This document shows, in pieces, positions 30,144 to 42,021 of a DNA stretch of 64,000 bases; position 1 is the stretch's first letter, and every line of letters starts with the position of its first letter. The notes below the pieces were generated by a model. It was not told the origin of the DNA, did no database searches, and saw nothing but the letters and a program-made list of their open reading frames with translations. The stretch comes from Acidiferrobacter thiooxydans (GTDB lineage: Bacteria; Pseudomonadota; Gammaproteobacteria; Acidiferrobacterales; Acidiferrobacteraceae). The position numbers and the translations under genes were made by a program. The stretch covers positions 1 to 64,000 of the forward strand of contig NZ_PSYR01000001.1 of NCBI RefSeq assembly GCF_003333315.1. The letters are read 5' to 3'.

Positions 30144-33100
30144 AGGCCTATCTCGAGGCCTTATGGGCCAACCGCCATACCACGGCCTTGGTCGCGCTGC
30201 TCGTGCTCGCCGCCGGGACCGCGGCCTTCAACGTCTTGCCGCGCAGCGTGTTTCCGAACGTCAATTTCCCGCGTGTCTCGGTGTTGGTGAGCGACGGCTA
30301 TCTTCCGGTGCATGTCATGCTCGTGCGCGTGACCGAGCCCTTGGAGCAGGCCGCCAAGGGTGTGCCGAATGTGACATTGGTGCGCTCGACCACGAGTAAC
30401 GGCTTGAGCAAGATCCATGTCTTCTTCAATGGCGCCATCACCCCGAACAACGCCTACCTGCTGCTCGAGGCGCGCCTCGGACAGGTGACCTTGCCGCCGG
30501 CCGCGCATATGAGCGTACGACTCATGATGCCGAGCATCTACCCGTTCGCCGAGTACGCCCTGGTCTCGCAAAAGCAGACCAGCAGCGCCATGATGCCGAC
30601 CTATGCCTTTACCCTGAAGCCCCGGCTGCTGGATGTCCCCGGCGTCTATACCGTGGCCTCCATCGGCCGCGGCTGGCCCCAGGTGCATGTCGACCTCTCG
30701 CTGCGGCGTCTCATGAGCCATCATATCGGGCTATCGCGCATCGTAGCCCTCCTGCGCGCCCACCAGGGGCCCTATTTTGGGGGGTGATGGCCGGCTTTCA
30801 TGACAGCTTTCTGTTGACCGCCGCCGGCCGTCCCGCGACGGTCGCCGCGCTCCGCCGTCTGCCCGTCCCCCTGGGCGGTGCGCGCGGCGCCACGCTGCCG
30901 CTGTCGGCGCTCGCGCATATCGCCGTAGGTCCCCCGCCGCGCATCCGCGGCTCGGCCGTCGCCCACCACGCCCATAGCCTCTTGATCGAGATCGCCGCGC
31001 AGGCGAGCGCCAACGTTGAGCAGGTCGCGCACGGCGTGGCCCACGCCATCGCGTCTTTGCGCAAGGGTCTGCCGCACGACGTGCGTCTGGTGCGCGACTA
31101 TGACCTCTCGCGGCTCATCGTGGCGAGCCTGCATGACGTCTGGATGGCGCTCATCCTGGGCACGGTCATCACCTTCGCGGTACTGCTGGCCTTCCTGCGG
31201 CGCTTCGACACCGCGCTCGCCACCCTGGTGGTCGTGCCCTTGTCGCTGGCCGGGACCTTCGTGGTGCTGTACATCCTGCACCTTGGCCTCAATATCATGA
31301 CCCTGGGCGGTATCACCGCCGCCATCGGCGCGCTCGTCGACCACGCCATCGTCGTGATCGAGCAGGCGACCCACGCGCACGCCCCGGGGACCGTCGCCGA
31401 GCGCCGCGCCCGGGCCTTGCGTGCCGCCGGCGAGGTCCTGCCGATGATGACCTTCGCGACGCTCACCTCGGCCTTGGTGTTCGTGCCGCTCATCCTTCTG
31501 ACCGGCACCATCGGCATTTTGTTTCGGCAGATGGCGGTGGCGCTCGTCACCGCGCTGGTCGTGTCCCAGGCGGTAGCGCTGTCGGTGACCCCGCTGCTCG
31601 CCACCTATCTTGCCGGGCGCGAACGGTCGTCCCCCAAGGCGTGGCGCCCGGCGCGCCGCGCGCGCGTGGCCTATGCCCGCGCCCTGCGCCGCGGTCTGCG
31701 CACGCCGATCCTGGGGGTGGTCGCGAGCCTCGCGATCCTGGCCGCGGCCTACGGGGTCTTCCGGATCTTGCCCACGGCCTTCCTGCCGGCGTGGAATGAG
31801 GGGGTGATCGCGGTGCCGTTTCGTACCGCCGTGGGCAGCTCGGCGTCCCAGACGCTGGCCGTGGGGCGCGGGCTTGTGGCCATTGCCGCCCACGATCCCG
31901 AGGTCGCGACCGCCTCGGTGGTGGTCGGCCAGAGCCTCGGCAATCCGCGCGCGACCCCCAACAAGGGCGATATCGTCATCACCTTGAAGTCGCAGGCCTC
32001 CGCCGTCGCCACCATGCGCATCCTCGGTGCCCGCTTCCGCGCCGCCTACCCGAGCCTATCGATGCTGAAGCTCCATCAGCTCCTGGTGACGCAGCTCGGC
32101 AACCTCTCGGGCGCCCATGACCCGCTGGACGTCGAGGTCTTTGGGCACAGCGTTTCGGCGCTCGCGGTCTATGCCCGGCGCCTCGAGGCACGGCTCGCTA
32201 CGAGCCACGACTTCGCCAACGTGAGCTTTGCCACCTCCTCGGCAGGCCCCACGATCACCATGATCCCGCGCACGCGCGCCCTGCAGGCCGGGCTCACGCC
32301 CCCGCAACTTGGGGCGCAGCTGCTGGCCGGCTACTGGGGGGTGCCCGCGGGCTATCTCCTGCGTGGTGCCCAGATCCTGCCGATCGCGGTGTCGACCAGC
32401 CCGGCGGGCGGCATGACTGGCGCCCTCGGGCCGCGTCTCTTCGTGCATGCGCCGCACGGCCCCTATGCCCCGCTCGCGGCCTTCGCCCGCGAACGCAAGC
32501 AGCGCTCGGTGCCGGTCATCACTCACCAGAACCTGGTGCCGTTCGCCGACATCGAGGTCCGCCCGCATCGGGCCATGGGGCTGACCCAGGCGGCGGCGGT
32601 GGCGCGCCGCCTGATCGCGAAGAGCCCGCTTCCACAGGGGATCACCGCGCGCATCGGCGGTTACTACAAGGAGCAGGCCAAGAGCTTCGCGCAGATGGAG
32701 CTCACGCTGGTCTTCGCGCTGCTCGTGCTGCTCGTGCTGGTCGGCTATCAGCTGCGCACCCAGCGCGCCGCGCTCGCGGTGCTGGTGGCGACCTCCTTGA
32801 GCGCCCTGGGCGCGCTCGCCGCCCTGTGGCTGCGCGGCATCCCTCTGGACAGCACGTCGTTCCTGGGCCTCCTGCTGGTGTTCGCGATCGTCGTCAATAA
32901 CGGCATCCTGATCTTCGGTCAGGCGCGTCACTACAAAAGCCCCCCGGGCCGCATCGAGGTCGAGCTCGCCGCCCGCCGGCGCTTGCGTCCGATCCTCATG
33001 ACCATGGCCGCCGACGTCCTAGGGTTCCTGCCGCTCGCCGTGGGGGTAGGTCACGGTACCGATCTTTTGAAGCCGCTGGCCACCGCCGTCATGGGCGGGC

Positions 33101-33177
33101 TCATCCTGGCGCTGGCCGCCTCGCTGTTTATCGGCCCGATGCTTTATATGGCGTTTTCGCGTCCACCCAAGCCCTGA
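30140..33177 (+). pseudogene. RND efflux transporter permease, frameshifted at a G6 run
   Basis: An inner-membrane proton-driven exporter, about 1012 residues when restored. The first part (GTG 30140 to a stop at 30787) has the N-terminal TM segment and the porter domain beginning F-P-N-V-N-F-P-R-V-S-V. The second frame (to 33177) has the remaining porter, docking and TM domains, including G-G-I-T-A-A-I-G-A-L-V-D-H-A-I-V-V-I-E. One more G in 30779-30784 joins them as Y-F-G-G-V-M-A-G-F. In AcrB the TM4 pair is D-D; here it is D-H, so the proton relay may differ. The substrate is unknown; HAE and heavy-metal groups are both possible. It is the last gene of the TolC-adaptor-RND operon. Confidence 0.85.
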
Positions 33178-33763
33178 GGTGGGCGGCGGTCTTATCCATC
33201 TCGTTTCTGAGCTTGCGCCGGATCATCCACGGCCCTATGAGCGGCGGGATAAAGAACGAGGGCGCAAGCGTCGCATCGAAGTGCGCCTCGGTGCCGCCGA
33301 CCACCGTCCGCAGGCGCCATTGCGAGTAGCCCGACCGAAAGCTCGACAATCGTGGGATGATGACACCGCGCACCCAGTGGTGTCCGCGGGTGGTCATGGC
33401 CTCGGTTTGGGTGACCGGAAAGCAGATGAAGAGGACGCAGCTTGTGATGTGCATGCGCAGCAAGGTCAGTCCGTCGCGCCGCATCACGGTGCTCCGCTTG
33501 ACCGCCGGATTCAGCCGCTTGATATCGGCGTAATCGGTGATGACCTGCCAGACGCGCCGGATTGGGGCGCGCAGTCTCATATCGAGACTCATGTGAAAGC
33601 GGTCGCCGTGCGCCGATACCGTGATCCTCGGGGGCTGGCTGGCCCACGCGGGCATAAGCACGGGCGCCCCGAGGGCGGCGACGAGAACGAGGTGGCTAAG
33701 CCGTGCGCGCCCAGGTCTTGAAGCGTTTGCGGCAATACGCGAGGAGCGCGTCGTAATCACGGA
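33128..33763 (-). CDS. Periplasmic START/polyketide cyclase-like domain protein
   Basis: The SRPBCC (START-like) fold is suggested by A-P-I-R-R-V-W-Q-V-I-T-D-Y-A-D, the pattern of helix-grip proteins, with the C-terminal helix ending D-K-T-A-A-H-L-R-A-W. A hydrophobic segment (H-L-V-L-V-A-A-L-G-A-P-V-L-M-P-A-W-A-S) looks like a signal peptide, implying periplasmic lipid or hydrophobe binding. The start is uncertain: GTG 33763 gives a basic n-region but overlaps the end of the YkgJ-like gene, while GTG 33661 would truncate the signal. The 3' end overlaps the RND gene by 50 bases. Confidence 0.6.
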   Translation of the reverse strand, partial: SVITTRSSRIAANASRPGRARLSHLVLVAALGAPVLMPAWASQPPRITVSAHGDRFHMSLDMRLRAPIRRVWQVITDYADIKRLNPAVKRSTVMRRDGLTLLRMHITSCVLFICFPVTQTEAMTTRGHHWVRGVIIPRLSSFRSGYSQWRLRTVVGGTEAHFDATLAPSFFIPPLIGPWMIRRKLRNEMDKTAAHLRAWVDAKTPYKASGR

Positions 33764-34091
33764 AGTGTGCGCGAAAGTGGCGCTCGGCCGGCTCATCGAG
33801 CTCGCAGAAGTCGTTGGAGTAGTCGCGGCAGATCGGCGGGCGCGCGGTGTAAATGCCGCACGCCCCGCTCGCCTCGAGGTGCGCGCACGGCGCATGCACG
33901 AGCAGAAACCACCCATCCTCATCCTGATAGACCTCGATGCCTTCGTGGCTGACTTGCCATAGGAGGTGCTCAAAGTCGCTGCGCGCACGGGGGGTGGGGA
34001 TCTTCTGCGTGATATACCGGCAGCAGATCGACGGGCAGCTCGCGCACTTGCCGCGATCATCCACGATGCGCACCGGAAACACGGCCCTCAT
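33696..34091 (-). CDS. YkgJ-family cysteine-cluster protein
   Basis: A 131-residue protein with the YkgJ/UPF0153 zinc- or iron-binding cysteine pattern: C-A-S-C-P-S-I-C-C near the N-terminus, then A-P-C, C-G-I-Y-T-A-R-P-P-I-C-R-D-Y and D-F-C-E-L. Function unknown; Fe-S or zinc binding is expected. The ATG at 34091 (M-R-A-V-F-P-V) is chosen over a long upstream extension that has no protein character. It overlaps the START-like gene. Confidence 0.8.
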   Translation of the reverse strand: MRAVFPVRIVDDRGKCASCPSICCRYITQKIPTPRARSDFEHLLWQVSHEGIEVYQDEDGWFLLVHAPCAHLEASGACGIYTARPPICRDYSNDFCELDEPAERHFRAHFRDYDALLAYCRKRFKTWARTA

Positions 34092-34177
34092 GGCCGCCAC
34101 CCGCCGATCCCGTGAGCCGCGACCATCGCCATGGGCCGCCGGCCGGCCGTGGCGCCGGCACCGATCCGCGCCGGCAT

Positions 34178-36052
<1,875 letters not shown>

Positions 36053-36186
36053 TCACGGACCGGAAGGCCCGTCCTTAAGGGTCTATCAAACCTAATGGAT
36101 TTGGTCAGCGATTGCAAGGAGCCGCTTGCGCCCTTAGGGCAAAAGGCTTAACCTCGGAACTCACGTTTCGGACCCCCATACTACGC

Positions 36187-36852
36187 ATGTCCCAAACATC
36201 CTTCGATGTCGCGCGGTCGGCTATGGTTGCACAGCAGATCCGCACCTGCGAGGTACTGGATGAGCGCCTGCTCGAGCGTCTGCGCACGGTACCGCGCGAG
36301 GCCTTTGTTCCCGAGGGCCAGCGGGCGGCGGCGTTCGCCGATGCCCCTATCCCCATAGGCCGCGGCCAAGTCATGTTTGCGCCGATGCTCGATGCCCGGC
36401 TGGTGAATGCCCTAGCGCTCACACCCACCGACCGCGTGCTCGAGGTCGGCACCGGCACCGGCTACCTGACGACGGTCATGGCCGGGCTCGCACGGATTAT
36501 CTACAGCGTCGAGATCATACCGGAATTCAAGCTGCGCGCCGCCGTATCGCTGGCCGCGCAGGGGGTCGCCAATGCCCTGCTCGAGGTCGGGGACGCAGCC
36601 CGCGGCTGGCCGCGCCACGCGCCCTATGACGCGATCCTCGTGAGCGGCGCGCTGCCCCTGGGTCCGGACGCGCGCTTCCGGGAGTCGCTGGCCGTGGGCG
36701 GCCGTCTGGTGGTGATCGTAGGCGAGCCCCCGGCCATGGAGGCCCGCCTCATTGTCCGCGAGGGCGCGGATCGTTTCAGTGAGCGTTCCTTGTTCGAGAC
36801 CGATGTACCGGTCCTTATGAATGCGCCCCGGCGGGAGTCGTTCTTTTTTTAG
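36187..36852 (+). CDS. Protein-L-isoaspartate O-methyltransferase family protein
   Basis: A 221-residue SAM methyltransferase of the Pcm family: R-E-A-F-V-P (substrate-loop region), then L-E-V-G-T-G-T-G-Y (SAM motif I), G-D-A-A-R-G-W and P-Y-D-A-I-L-V-S-G-A. Starting at ATG 36187 gives the family N-terminus. The typical P-x-L-L repair-type C-terminus is weak, so it may act on another substrate. It is followed after 12 bases by a rhodanese gene, probably in one transcript. Confidence 0.8.
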   Translation: MSQTSFDVARSAMVAQQIRTCEVLDERLLERLRTVPREAFVPEGQRAAAFADAPIPIGRGQVMFAPMLDARLVNALALTPTDRVLEVGTGTGYLTTVMAGLARIIYSVEIIPEFKLRAAVSLAAQGVANALLEVGDAARGWPRHAPYDAILVSGALPLGPDARFRESLAVGGRLVVIVGEPPAMEARLIVREGADRFSERSLFETDVPVLMNAPRRESFFF

Positions 36853-36864
36853 GGTTCGCGTGCC

Positions 36865-37182
36865 ATGCGTGAGATCGCTGTTCAAGACCTCCATGCCCGC
36901 CTGAAGGCGGGCGAGACACTGGTGCTTCTGGACGTACGCGAGCCGTGGGAGCGCAATCTCTGCGCCCTGCCAAACTCCCTGCACGCCCCCATGCAGCAGG
37001 TCCCGACGGCCATCAACAGCCTCAACCCCGAGGACGAGGTGATCGTCTACTGCCACACCGGCGTACGCAGCTTCCACGTCGGCAAGTTCCTGGAGCACAA
37101 CGGCTTCAAGAATGTCGCGAACCTCCGTGGTGGCATAGAGGCCTGGGCGCGCGAGGTCGACAAGACCATGGCGCGTTACTAG
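36865..37182 (+). CDS. Single-domain rhodanese
   Basis: A 105-residue rhodanese with active-site loop C-H-T-G-V-R-S and the C-terminal H-N-G-F-K-N-V-A-N-L-R-G-G-I-E-A-W. It transfers sulfane sulfur, possibly for thiamine, Fe-S or tRNA thiolation. The start follows pcm by 12 bases, and an isochorismatase-like gene begins 3 bases after it, indicating an operon of three. Confidence 0.93.
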   Translation: MREIAVQDLHARLKAGETLVLLDVREPWERNLCALPNSLHAPMQQVPTAINSLNPEDEVIVYCHTGVRSFHVGKFLEHNGFKNVANLRGGIEAWAREVDKTMARY

Positions 37183-37185
37183 CCG

Positions 37186-37758
37186 GTGTTGATCGAGGCG
37201 CGCCGCAGCCTTCTCATTCTGGTCGACCTTCAGACCCGGCTCTATGCGGCGATGACGCCGTGTTCGTCGCACTTTCTCGCACGTATCCGGCTGCTGGCGC
37301 ATGCCGCCGACGCGCTCGATATCCCGGTGCTGGTGACGCGCCAGTACCCGCGGGGTCTGGGACCCCTGCTTCCAGAGCTTGCCGAGGCCTTGCCGGATTC
37401 GGTGCCGACGTTCGACAAGATGACGTTCTCGTGCTGTGCCGATCGCGCCATCAGCGAGGCCCTGGAAGGCGACCGCGACCAGGTGCTGCTTGCCGGTATC
37501 GAGACCCACGTCTGCGTGCTCCAGACGGCCCTGGACCTCGCGGCGCGGGGCCGGCACGCCTATGTGATTACCGACGCCTGCGCAAGTCGCGCACCCGCCG
37601 ATCATCGCCAGGCGCTCGCGCGCCTGAGCCGCGAGGGTGTGCGGCTGGCCTCGGTGGAATCGACGGTCTTCGAGTGGCTGCGGGATGCGCGCCACCCGCA
37701 GTTCCGGGAGCTCGCCCGCGCGATCAGAGACCTGCCGAAGACGGACTCGGATTCGTAA
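37186..37758 (+). CDS. Isochorismatase-family cysteine hydrolase
   Basis: A 190-residue cysteine hydrolase. The catalytic residues are D in I-L-V-D-L-Q-T-R-L, K in F-D-K-M-T-F-S, and C in G-I-E-T-H-V-C-V-L-Q-T-A. Members hydrolyse amides or vinyl ethers such as nicotinamide; the substrate here is unknown. Translation starts at GTG 37186 or the next TTG. The 3' end overlaps waaA on the opposite strand by 35 bases. Confidence 0.88.
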   Translation: MLIEARRSLLILVDLQTRLYAAMTPCSSHFLARIRLLAHAADALDIPVLVTRQYPRGLGPLLPELAEALPDSVPTFDKMTFSCCADRAISEALEGDRDQVLLAGIETHVCVLQTALDLAARGRHAYVITDACASRAPADHRQALARLSREGVRLASVESTVFEWLRDARHPQFRELARAIRDLPKTDSDS

Positions 37759-39004
37759 GGAAGGGCGCAAGCAGCGCGTGCGTGCGCCCCAGGGCCCCCT
37801 GATGGGCGCGCACCAGCGATTCGCCGGCGGTGCTCGCTGTCTGCCGTAGCCGCGCATCGCCGAGATACAGCCGCGTGGCCGCGATCAGCCCGTCCTCATC
37901 GGCGACCTGGATCCCGGCGCCGGCCTGCAAGGTGAGTTGCGCGATCTCATCGAAGTTGAACATGTGCGGCCCGAAGACCACGGGCACGCCCAAGGCCAGG
38001 GCCTCGAGCGGGTTGTGCCCTCCGGTGTCGACGAGCGAGCCGCCGATGAAGGCGCAGTCGCTGGCCGCGAAAAACAGCATAAGCTCCCCCATGGTGTCCC
38101 CCAACAGCACTTGGGTTGCGTCGGTTACCGGAAGGCCGGTGCTGCGTGCCACCACCGCCAGTCCCGCCGCCCGCACGAGCCGGCCCACCGATTCGAAGCG
38201 CTCTGGATGCCGTGGGGCGAGCACCAGCAAGAGGCGCGGGAAGCCTTCCCTCAAGACCTTATAGGCGCCGAGAACGGTCTCCTCCTCGCCCTGGTGGGTG
38301 CTGGCCGCGACCCATACCGGCCGATCGCCCCAGGCAAGCCTCAGGGCCTGGGCCGCCTCACGCAGGCCGGCGGTCGGCTGCAACTCGAACTTCATATTGC
38401 CGATCACATGCACGCGCGAGGCGGGGGCGCCTAGGGTGCGCAGGCGCGCGGCATCGGCCGCCGACTGGGCGGCGATCACGGCCGGTATGGCCAGGGTCTT
38501 TGCGATCAGCCGCGGGATGTGCCGGTAGCGCCGGCGGGACCGTTCGGACAATCGCACATTGGCGAGAAACACGGGGATGTGGCGGCGCTCAAGGGCGGTA
38601 AAGAGCTGCGGCCAGATCTCGGTCTCGAGGATCACGGCGACGCGCGGCCGGGTCCTGTCAAGAAAACGTGCCACCGCCCGCGGCAGATCGAAGGGCGCGA
38701 AGCGGTGGATCACGCTATCGCCAAACAGCATGGCCACCTGCGCCGCCCCGGTCAGTGTCGTCGTGGTGATCAGTAATGGCGCATCCGGGTGCTCATCGAG
38801 CAAGCTGCGAATCAGGGGCGCGGCGGCACGCGTCTCGCCCACTGATACCGCATGCACCCAGATCGGTGCCCCGGCAATCGGCTCGCCATACCCCAAACGC
38901 TCCGTCCAGCGCGGCGCATAGTCCGCGTCGTGACGCGAACGCCACCAGAGCCGCAGGAGCGCAAACGGCAGCAGGACGCGCGCGATGAGCGTGTACCACA
39001 TCAT
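37724..39004 (-). CDS. waaA: 3-deoxy-D-manno-octulosonic acid transferase WaaA
   Basis: Transfers Kdo from CMP-Kdo to lipid IVA at the cytoplasmic face of the inner membrane. The 426 residues have the N-terminal membrane anchor (Y-T-L-I-A-R-V-L-L-P-F-A-L), the conserved V-H-A-V-S-V-G-E with the catalytic Glu, L-I-T-T-T-T-L-T-G, and the C-terminal G-G-S-L-V-D-T-G-G-H-N-P-L-E nucleotide-sugar motif. It overlaps waaC by 4 bases, giving waaC-waaA in one transcript. Confidence 0.96.
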   Translation of the reverse strand: MMWYTLIARVLLPFALLRLWWRSRHDADYAPRWTERLGYGEPIAGAPIWVHAVSVGETRAAAPLIRSLLDEHPDAPLLITTTTLTGAAQVAMLFGDSVIHRFAPFDLPRAVARFLDRTRPRVAVILETEIWPQLFTALERRHIPVFLANVRLSERSRRRYRHIPRLIAKTLAIPAVIAAQSAADAARLRTLGAPASRVHVIGNMKFELQPTAGLREAAQALRLAWGDRPVWVAASTHQGEEETVLGAYKVLREGFPRLLLVLAPRHPERFESVGRLVRAAGLAVVARSTGLPVTDATQVLLGDTMGELMLFFAASDCAFIGGSLVDTGGHNPLEALALGVPVVFGPHMFNFDEIAQLTLQAGAGIQVADEDGLIAATRLYLGDARLRQTASTAGESLVRAHQGALGRTHALLAPFLTNPSPSSAGL

Positions 39005-39960
39005 GCCGCGTCCCCCAGCCCCAGCCGGCCGAGGGCGGTCAGCACCTCGTCTACCGTCGGGCAGGATTGGAGACCCCCGAGGTCGACCGCGTCGCGCGCC
39101 AGCACCCCAGTCTGGCGCGGGTCGCTGTCACGAAAGATTCCGACCGTCGGCCTTCCCAGGGCCGCGGCCAGATGCAGGAGGCCGGTATCCACGCCTACCG
39201 TCATCCGCGCGCCCGCGATCAGGCCCGCCAATTCCCTTATACCAGTGCGCGGCAGGGCCTCGACCCGGCCCCCGATTGCCGCGGCGATCTCGGTGGCGGC
39301 CGCCTGCTCGCGGGCGTTGCCCGACGGCAGCAGGATCCGCAAGCCCCGTTGGCAAAGCGCCTTCCCGAGCGTCACCCAGTGCCCGGGGGGCCAGAGCTTC
39401 GAGGCCCGGCTGGTGGCATGGAAGGCGACGCACACGGGCTCGCCGGTGTGGCCCGCAGGCGTCATGGTCAACCCATAATCCGGCATGGTCGCGGGGAGCG
39501 GGTACCCCAGCGCACCGGCCCCCAGCATGCGGTTACGCCACACGGCATGGCGGTCCCAGCTCATGGCAAGGCCCCGGGCGTAGAGGGTCGCCGCCAGCGG
39601 CTCACGCGCCGACCGCCGGTCCGGGCCGTAGAGCGGCCCCTGGGCGAGTCGGGCGACGAGCGCGCTCTTGACCAGGCCTTGGGTGTCGAGGATCAGGTCA
39701 TAGCGCGTTTTCGTAAGTCGCGCGCGCAATTCCTTCACCCCCCGCCATGTCTCCCGGTCCCAGGGTGCGCGCAGCCAGCGCCTGATGTCTGCCGGTATCA
39801 CCGAATGGATCGCCGGATGCATCGCCGGAATGTCGGCGAACGCCGGCTCCACGAGCCAGTCGATTACGATACCGGGCCGCATGGCGGCCATATCGGTGAC
39901 CATCGGGAGATTGTGAACGACATCGCCGAGCGACGAGGTCTTGACGAGAAGGACATGCAT
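39001..39960 (-). CDS. waaC: LPS heptosyltransferase I WaaC
   Basis: GT9 enzyme adding the first L-glycero-D-manno-heptose to Kdo. The 319 residues include the N-terminal L-L-V-K-T-S-S-L-G-D-V-V-H-N-L-P (acceptor-site motif with catalytic Asp) and V-G-V-D-T-G-L-L-H-L-A-A-A-L (donor-binding signature), with D-L-I-L-D-T-Q-G-L-V-K-S-A-L typical of WaaC. It overlaps waaA by 4 bases. Confidence 0.94.
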   Translation of the reverse strand: MHVLLVKTSSLGDVVHNLPMVTDMAAMRPGIVIDWLVEPAFADIPAMHPAIHSVIPADIRRWLRAPWDRETWRGVKELRARLTKTRYDLILDTQGLVKSALVARLAQGPLYGPDRRSAREPLAATLYARGLAMSWDRHAVWRNRMLGAGALGYPLPATMPDYGLTMTPAGHTGEPVCVAFHATSRASKLWPPGHWVTLGKALCQRGLRILLPSGNAREQAAATEIAAAIGGRVEALPRTGIRELAGLIAGARMTVGVDTGLLHLAAALGRPTVGIFRDSDPRQTGVLARDAVDLGGLQSCPTVDEVLTALGRLGLGDAA

Positions 39961-40008
39961 GCGCTTATGTTACCGCCTGACAACAAGGACTGCTCACGGG
40001 CCTCATTG

Positions 40009-40776
40009 TTAGGACGATTCGTCGGCTCGACCCCGTTGCTTTCTGAGGAGCCACAGCTTCATGTATTTATAATAGGTGGTTTCGGCGTTGGATATGGCGA
40101 GCATCAGGCCTTCGGGGCCATCCAGCAATCCCCTTCTGACGAAGTAGGTACGCACGAACGACCATAGGCCGTGCGCGAGCGCGAGCATCACGCCCCCCCG
40201 CTGGCCGCCCTGTGCGGCCATGGCCGCACCGGCCGCGGAGTAATGGTCGACCTTGCGCAACACCTCCTCCAGATCACGGTAGGTCTCGTGGCGCAGCGGC
40301 TCGCGAAGGGTCGCGACAGGACCCGATACCAGAAGCCGCTCGTGGACGAGATCATCGCTGAAGCGCGCGCGGCCCCGGCGAAAGAGGCGCGTTACATAGT
40401 CCGGATACCAGCCCCCGTGACGCATGAAGCGCCCACAATAACTGGATAGGCGCGGCATCCGGAAGGCGTCTGCCTGGGGCCCGGACGCCAGCACCGCCTG
40501 GATCTCGGCCTGGGCCTCTTGCGTCAGGTATTCGTCGGCATCGAGCGACAACACCCACGCGCCTGTGGCGTGATCGAGTGCGCGGTTCTTCTGCGGCCCG
40601 AAGCCCGGCCAGTCCGTCTCCACGACCCGCGCGCCCCGCTGTCGGCAAAAGGCTACGGTGCGATCGGTGCTCCCCGAGTCCAATACGATGATCTCGTCCG
40701 CCCAGGCCACGGAGGCGAGGCAACGCTCGATCATGTCTTCCTCGTTGTGCGTAATGACGATGACGCTTAATGACAT
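40009..40776 (-). CDS. GT2 glycosyltransferase, WaaE/KdtX-like
   Basis: A 255-residue family 2 glycosyltransferase for LPS core assembly. It has V-I-V-I-T-H-N-E-E (UDP-sugar binding), D-S-G-S-T-D-R-T and the metal-binding L-S-L-D-A-D-E-Y. F-G-P-Q-K-N-R-A-L is characteristic of the WaaE/KdtX-type beta-1,4-glucosyltransferase. The ATG at 40776 (M-S-L-S-V-I-V) is preferred over an upstream extension. It lies 48 bases before waaC on the same strand and may lead the same operon. Confidence 0.88.
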   Translation of the reverse strand: MSLSVIVITHNEEDMIERCLASVAWADEIIVLDSGSTDRTVAFCRQRGARVVETDWPGFGPQKNRALDHATGAWVLSLDADEYLTQEAQAEIQAVLASGPQADAFRMPRLSSYCGRFMRHGGWYPDYVTRLFRRGRARFSDDLVHERLLVSGPVATLREPLRHETYRDLEEVLRKVDHYSAAGAAMAAQGGQRGGVMLALAHGLWSFVRTYFVRRGLLDGPEGLMLAISNAETTYYKYMKLWLLRKQRGRADESS

Positions 40777-40869
40777 AGCGAAGCCTTTTGGTAAGCCCTC
40801 CGAGGCGCTAGGCGCGTGCGACGGAATCCCCGTCCCTAATGAGATGCCGCGGATGGTGCTTAATAACAT

Positions 40870-41259
40870 TCCAGGTCCTATCTTACCGCCGCCGATGCAG
40901 CCTTATCTCATAGCTTGCGTGTAGCCGACGTAGGGCGCCACCTGCACGCGACTCGCCCCTGTCGCCATTGCCTACCGGTGGCATTAACAAACAACTCCGT
41001 CGTTCCGCATCTACCGGCGTCCGGAACACTTTACCGATCGACTTTTCAGCTACAGTGGACACAGGCCCCGCGCCAAACCACACGAAACCGCGCTGCGCAA
41101 TCAGGCCGGTCGCCTACCCAAGCGTGGGATTCAGGCGGCACGTTGATAATCTTGCGATTGGCCAGCCAGCTCCCCAAAAACCGACACCTAAGTCATCGTT
41201 AATAAACTAAGTCAACCACGTGATCATCAAGCCGTCGCGCTTGGCTTACAGGACATAGT
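40870..41259. other. 390 bases with no gene seen
   Basis: Intergenic stretch upstream of the GT2 gene with no convincing frame or hairpin. It adjoins the remains of an ISAzo13 transposase, so part may be lost IS sequence. Confidence 0.4.
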
Positions 41260-41900
41260 GCCACTTACCGTAGCACTTGTCGCGCTCGCGGATAACGCGC
41301 GTCATCTCCTCGCCGGTGACGTCGCAGCCGGCGGGATATTTCTGTCGGTCCCACCGCCACGTGACCTTAAAGACCCTTCACTCTCATGGTGGCGGAGATG
41401 AGCTCGACGATGGTCTTGTAGTCACGCCGCGGCCCACTACACCAGTTCGAGGCGGTGAAAGAGAACAGCCTGCGCTCGATCCTGTTCCGCTTGCGGGTGC
41501 CCGGAACGAAATGGCGGCAACTCCAGGGCCGCTGCCTCCACCCGTTGCTGCCGCCACTATCGGCTGTCATCAGGATCTTCCGGGTATCGGGGGGCGCGCC
41601 ACCCGCCTTGAATCGAGACTATGGCGATGGCGCGCCCCTGCAGATCTACCGCAACGCTGATCCTGGGCGGCTAGGCGCCCGCTCGTCGATCAGCCCCTCC
41701 AGGGTCGGCACCGGCTCCGGGTCGCGCGACGTGATGGATTTGGAGTCTGTACCGGGGCTGCCGGCCAGCGGCGTGCCTTCCTTAAGTTCCTGCGCCCCTT
41801 TGTGGATCGTCTTGCGCGACCGACGATAGGCCCGCGACGTGATCGAGCCGCCACCGTAGTCCAGACGCCCCGTTTCGCTCGCGGCATTATCCGTCACGTG
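41260..41900 (-). pseudogene. ISAzo13-family transposase remnant
   Basis: Minus-strand pieces of an ISAzo13-type transposase. N-terminal-side frames read T-I-H-K-G-A-Q-E-L-K-E-G-T-P-L-A and L-E-G-L-I-D. A later frame (41570-41367) reads T-A-D-S-G-G-S-N-G-W-R-Q-R, P-G-T-R-K-R-N-R-I-E-R-R-L-F-S-F and Y-K-T-I-V-E-L-I. A last piece reads Y-P-A-G-C-D-V-T-G-E-E-M. At least three frames and internal deletions make it inactive. It separates the waaC-waaA side from the O-antigen-ligase side of the LPS locus. Confidence 0.7.
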
Positions 41901-42021
41901 CGCCCAACCCCGCGCGGCCCCGCCGCACGAACCTCCTGCCCAAGCATCCCCGCCGCCGTGCCCATGAAACCCGGGCCTACCGCAGATGGCCCCCTGATTA
42001 TCCCTTGTTTATTAGCGGTAC

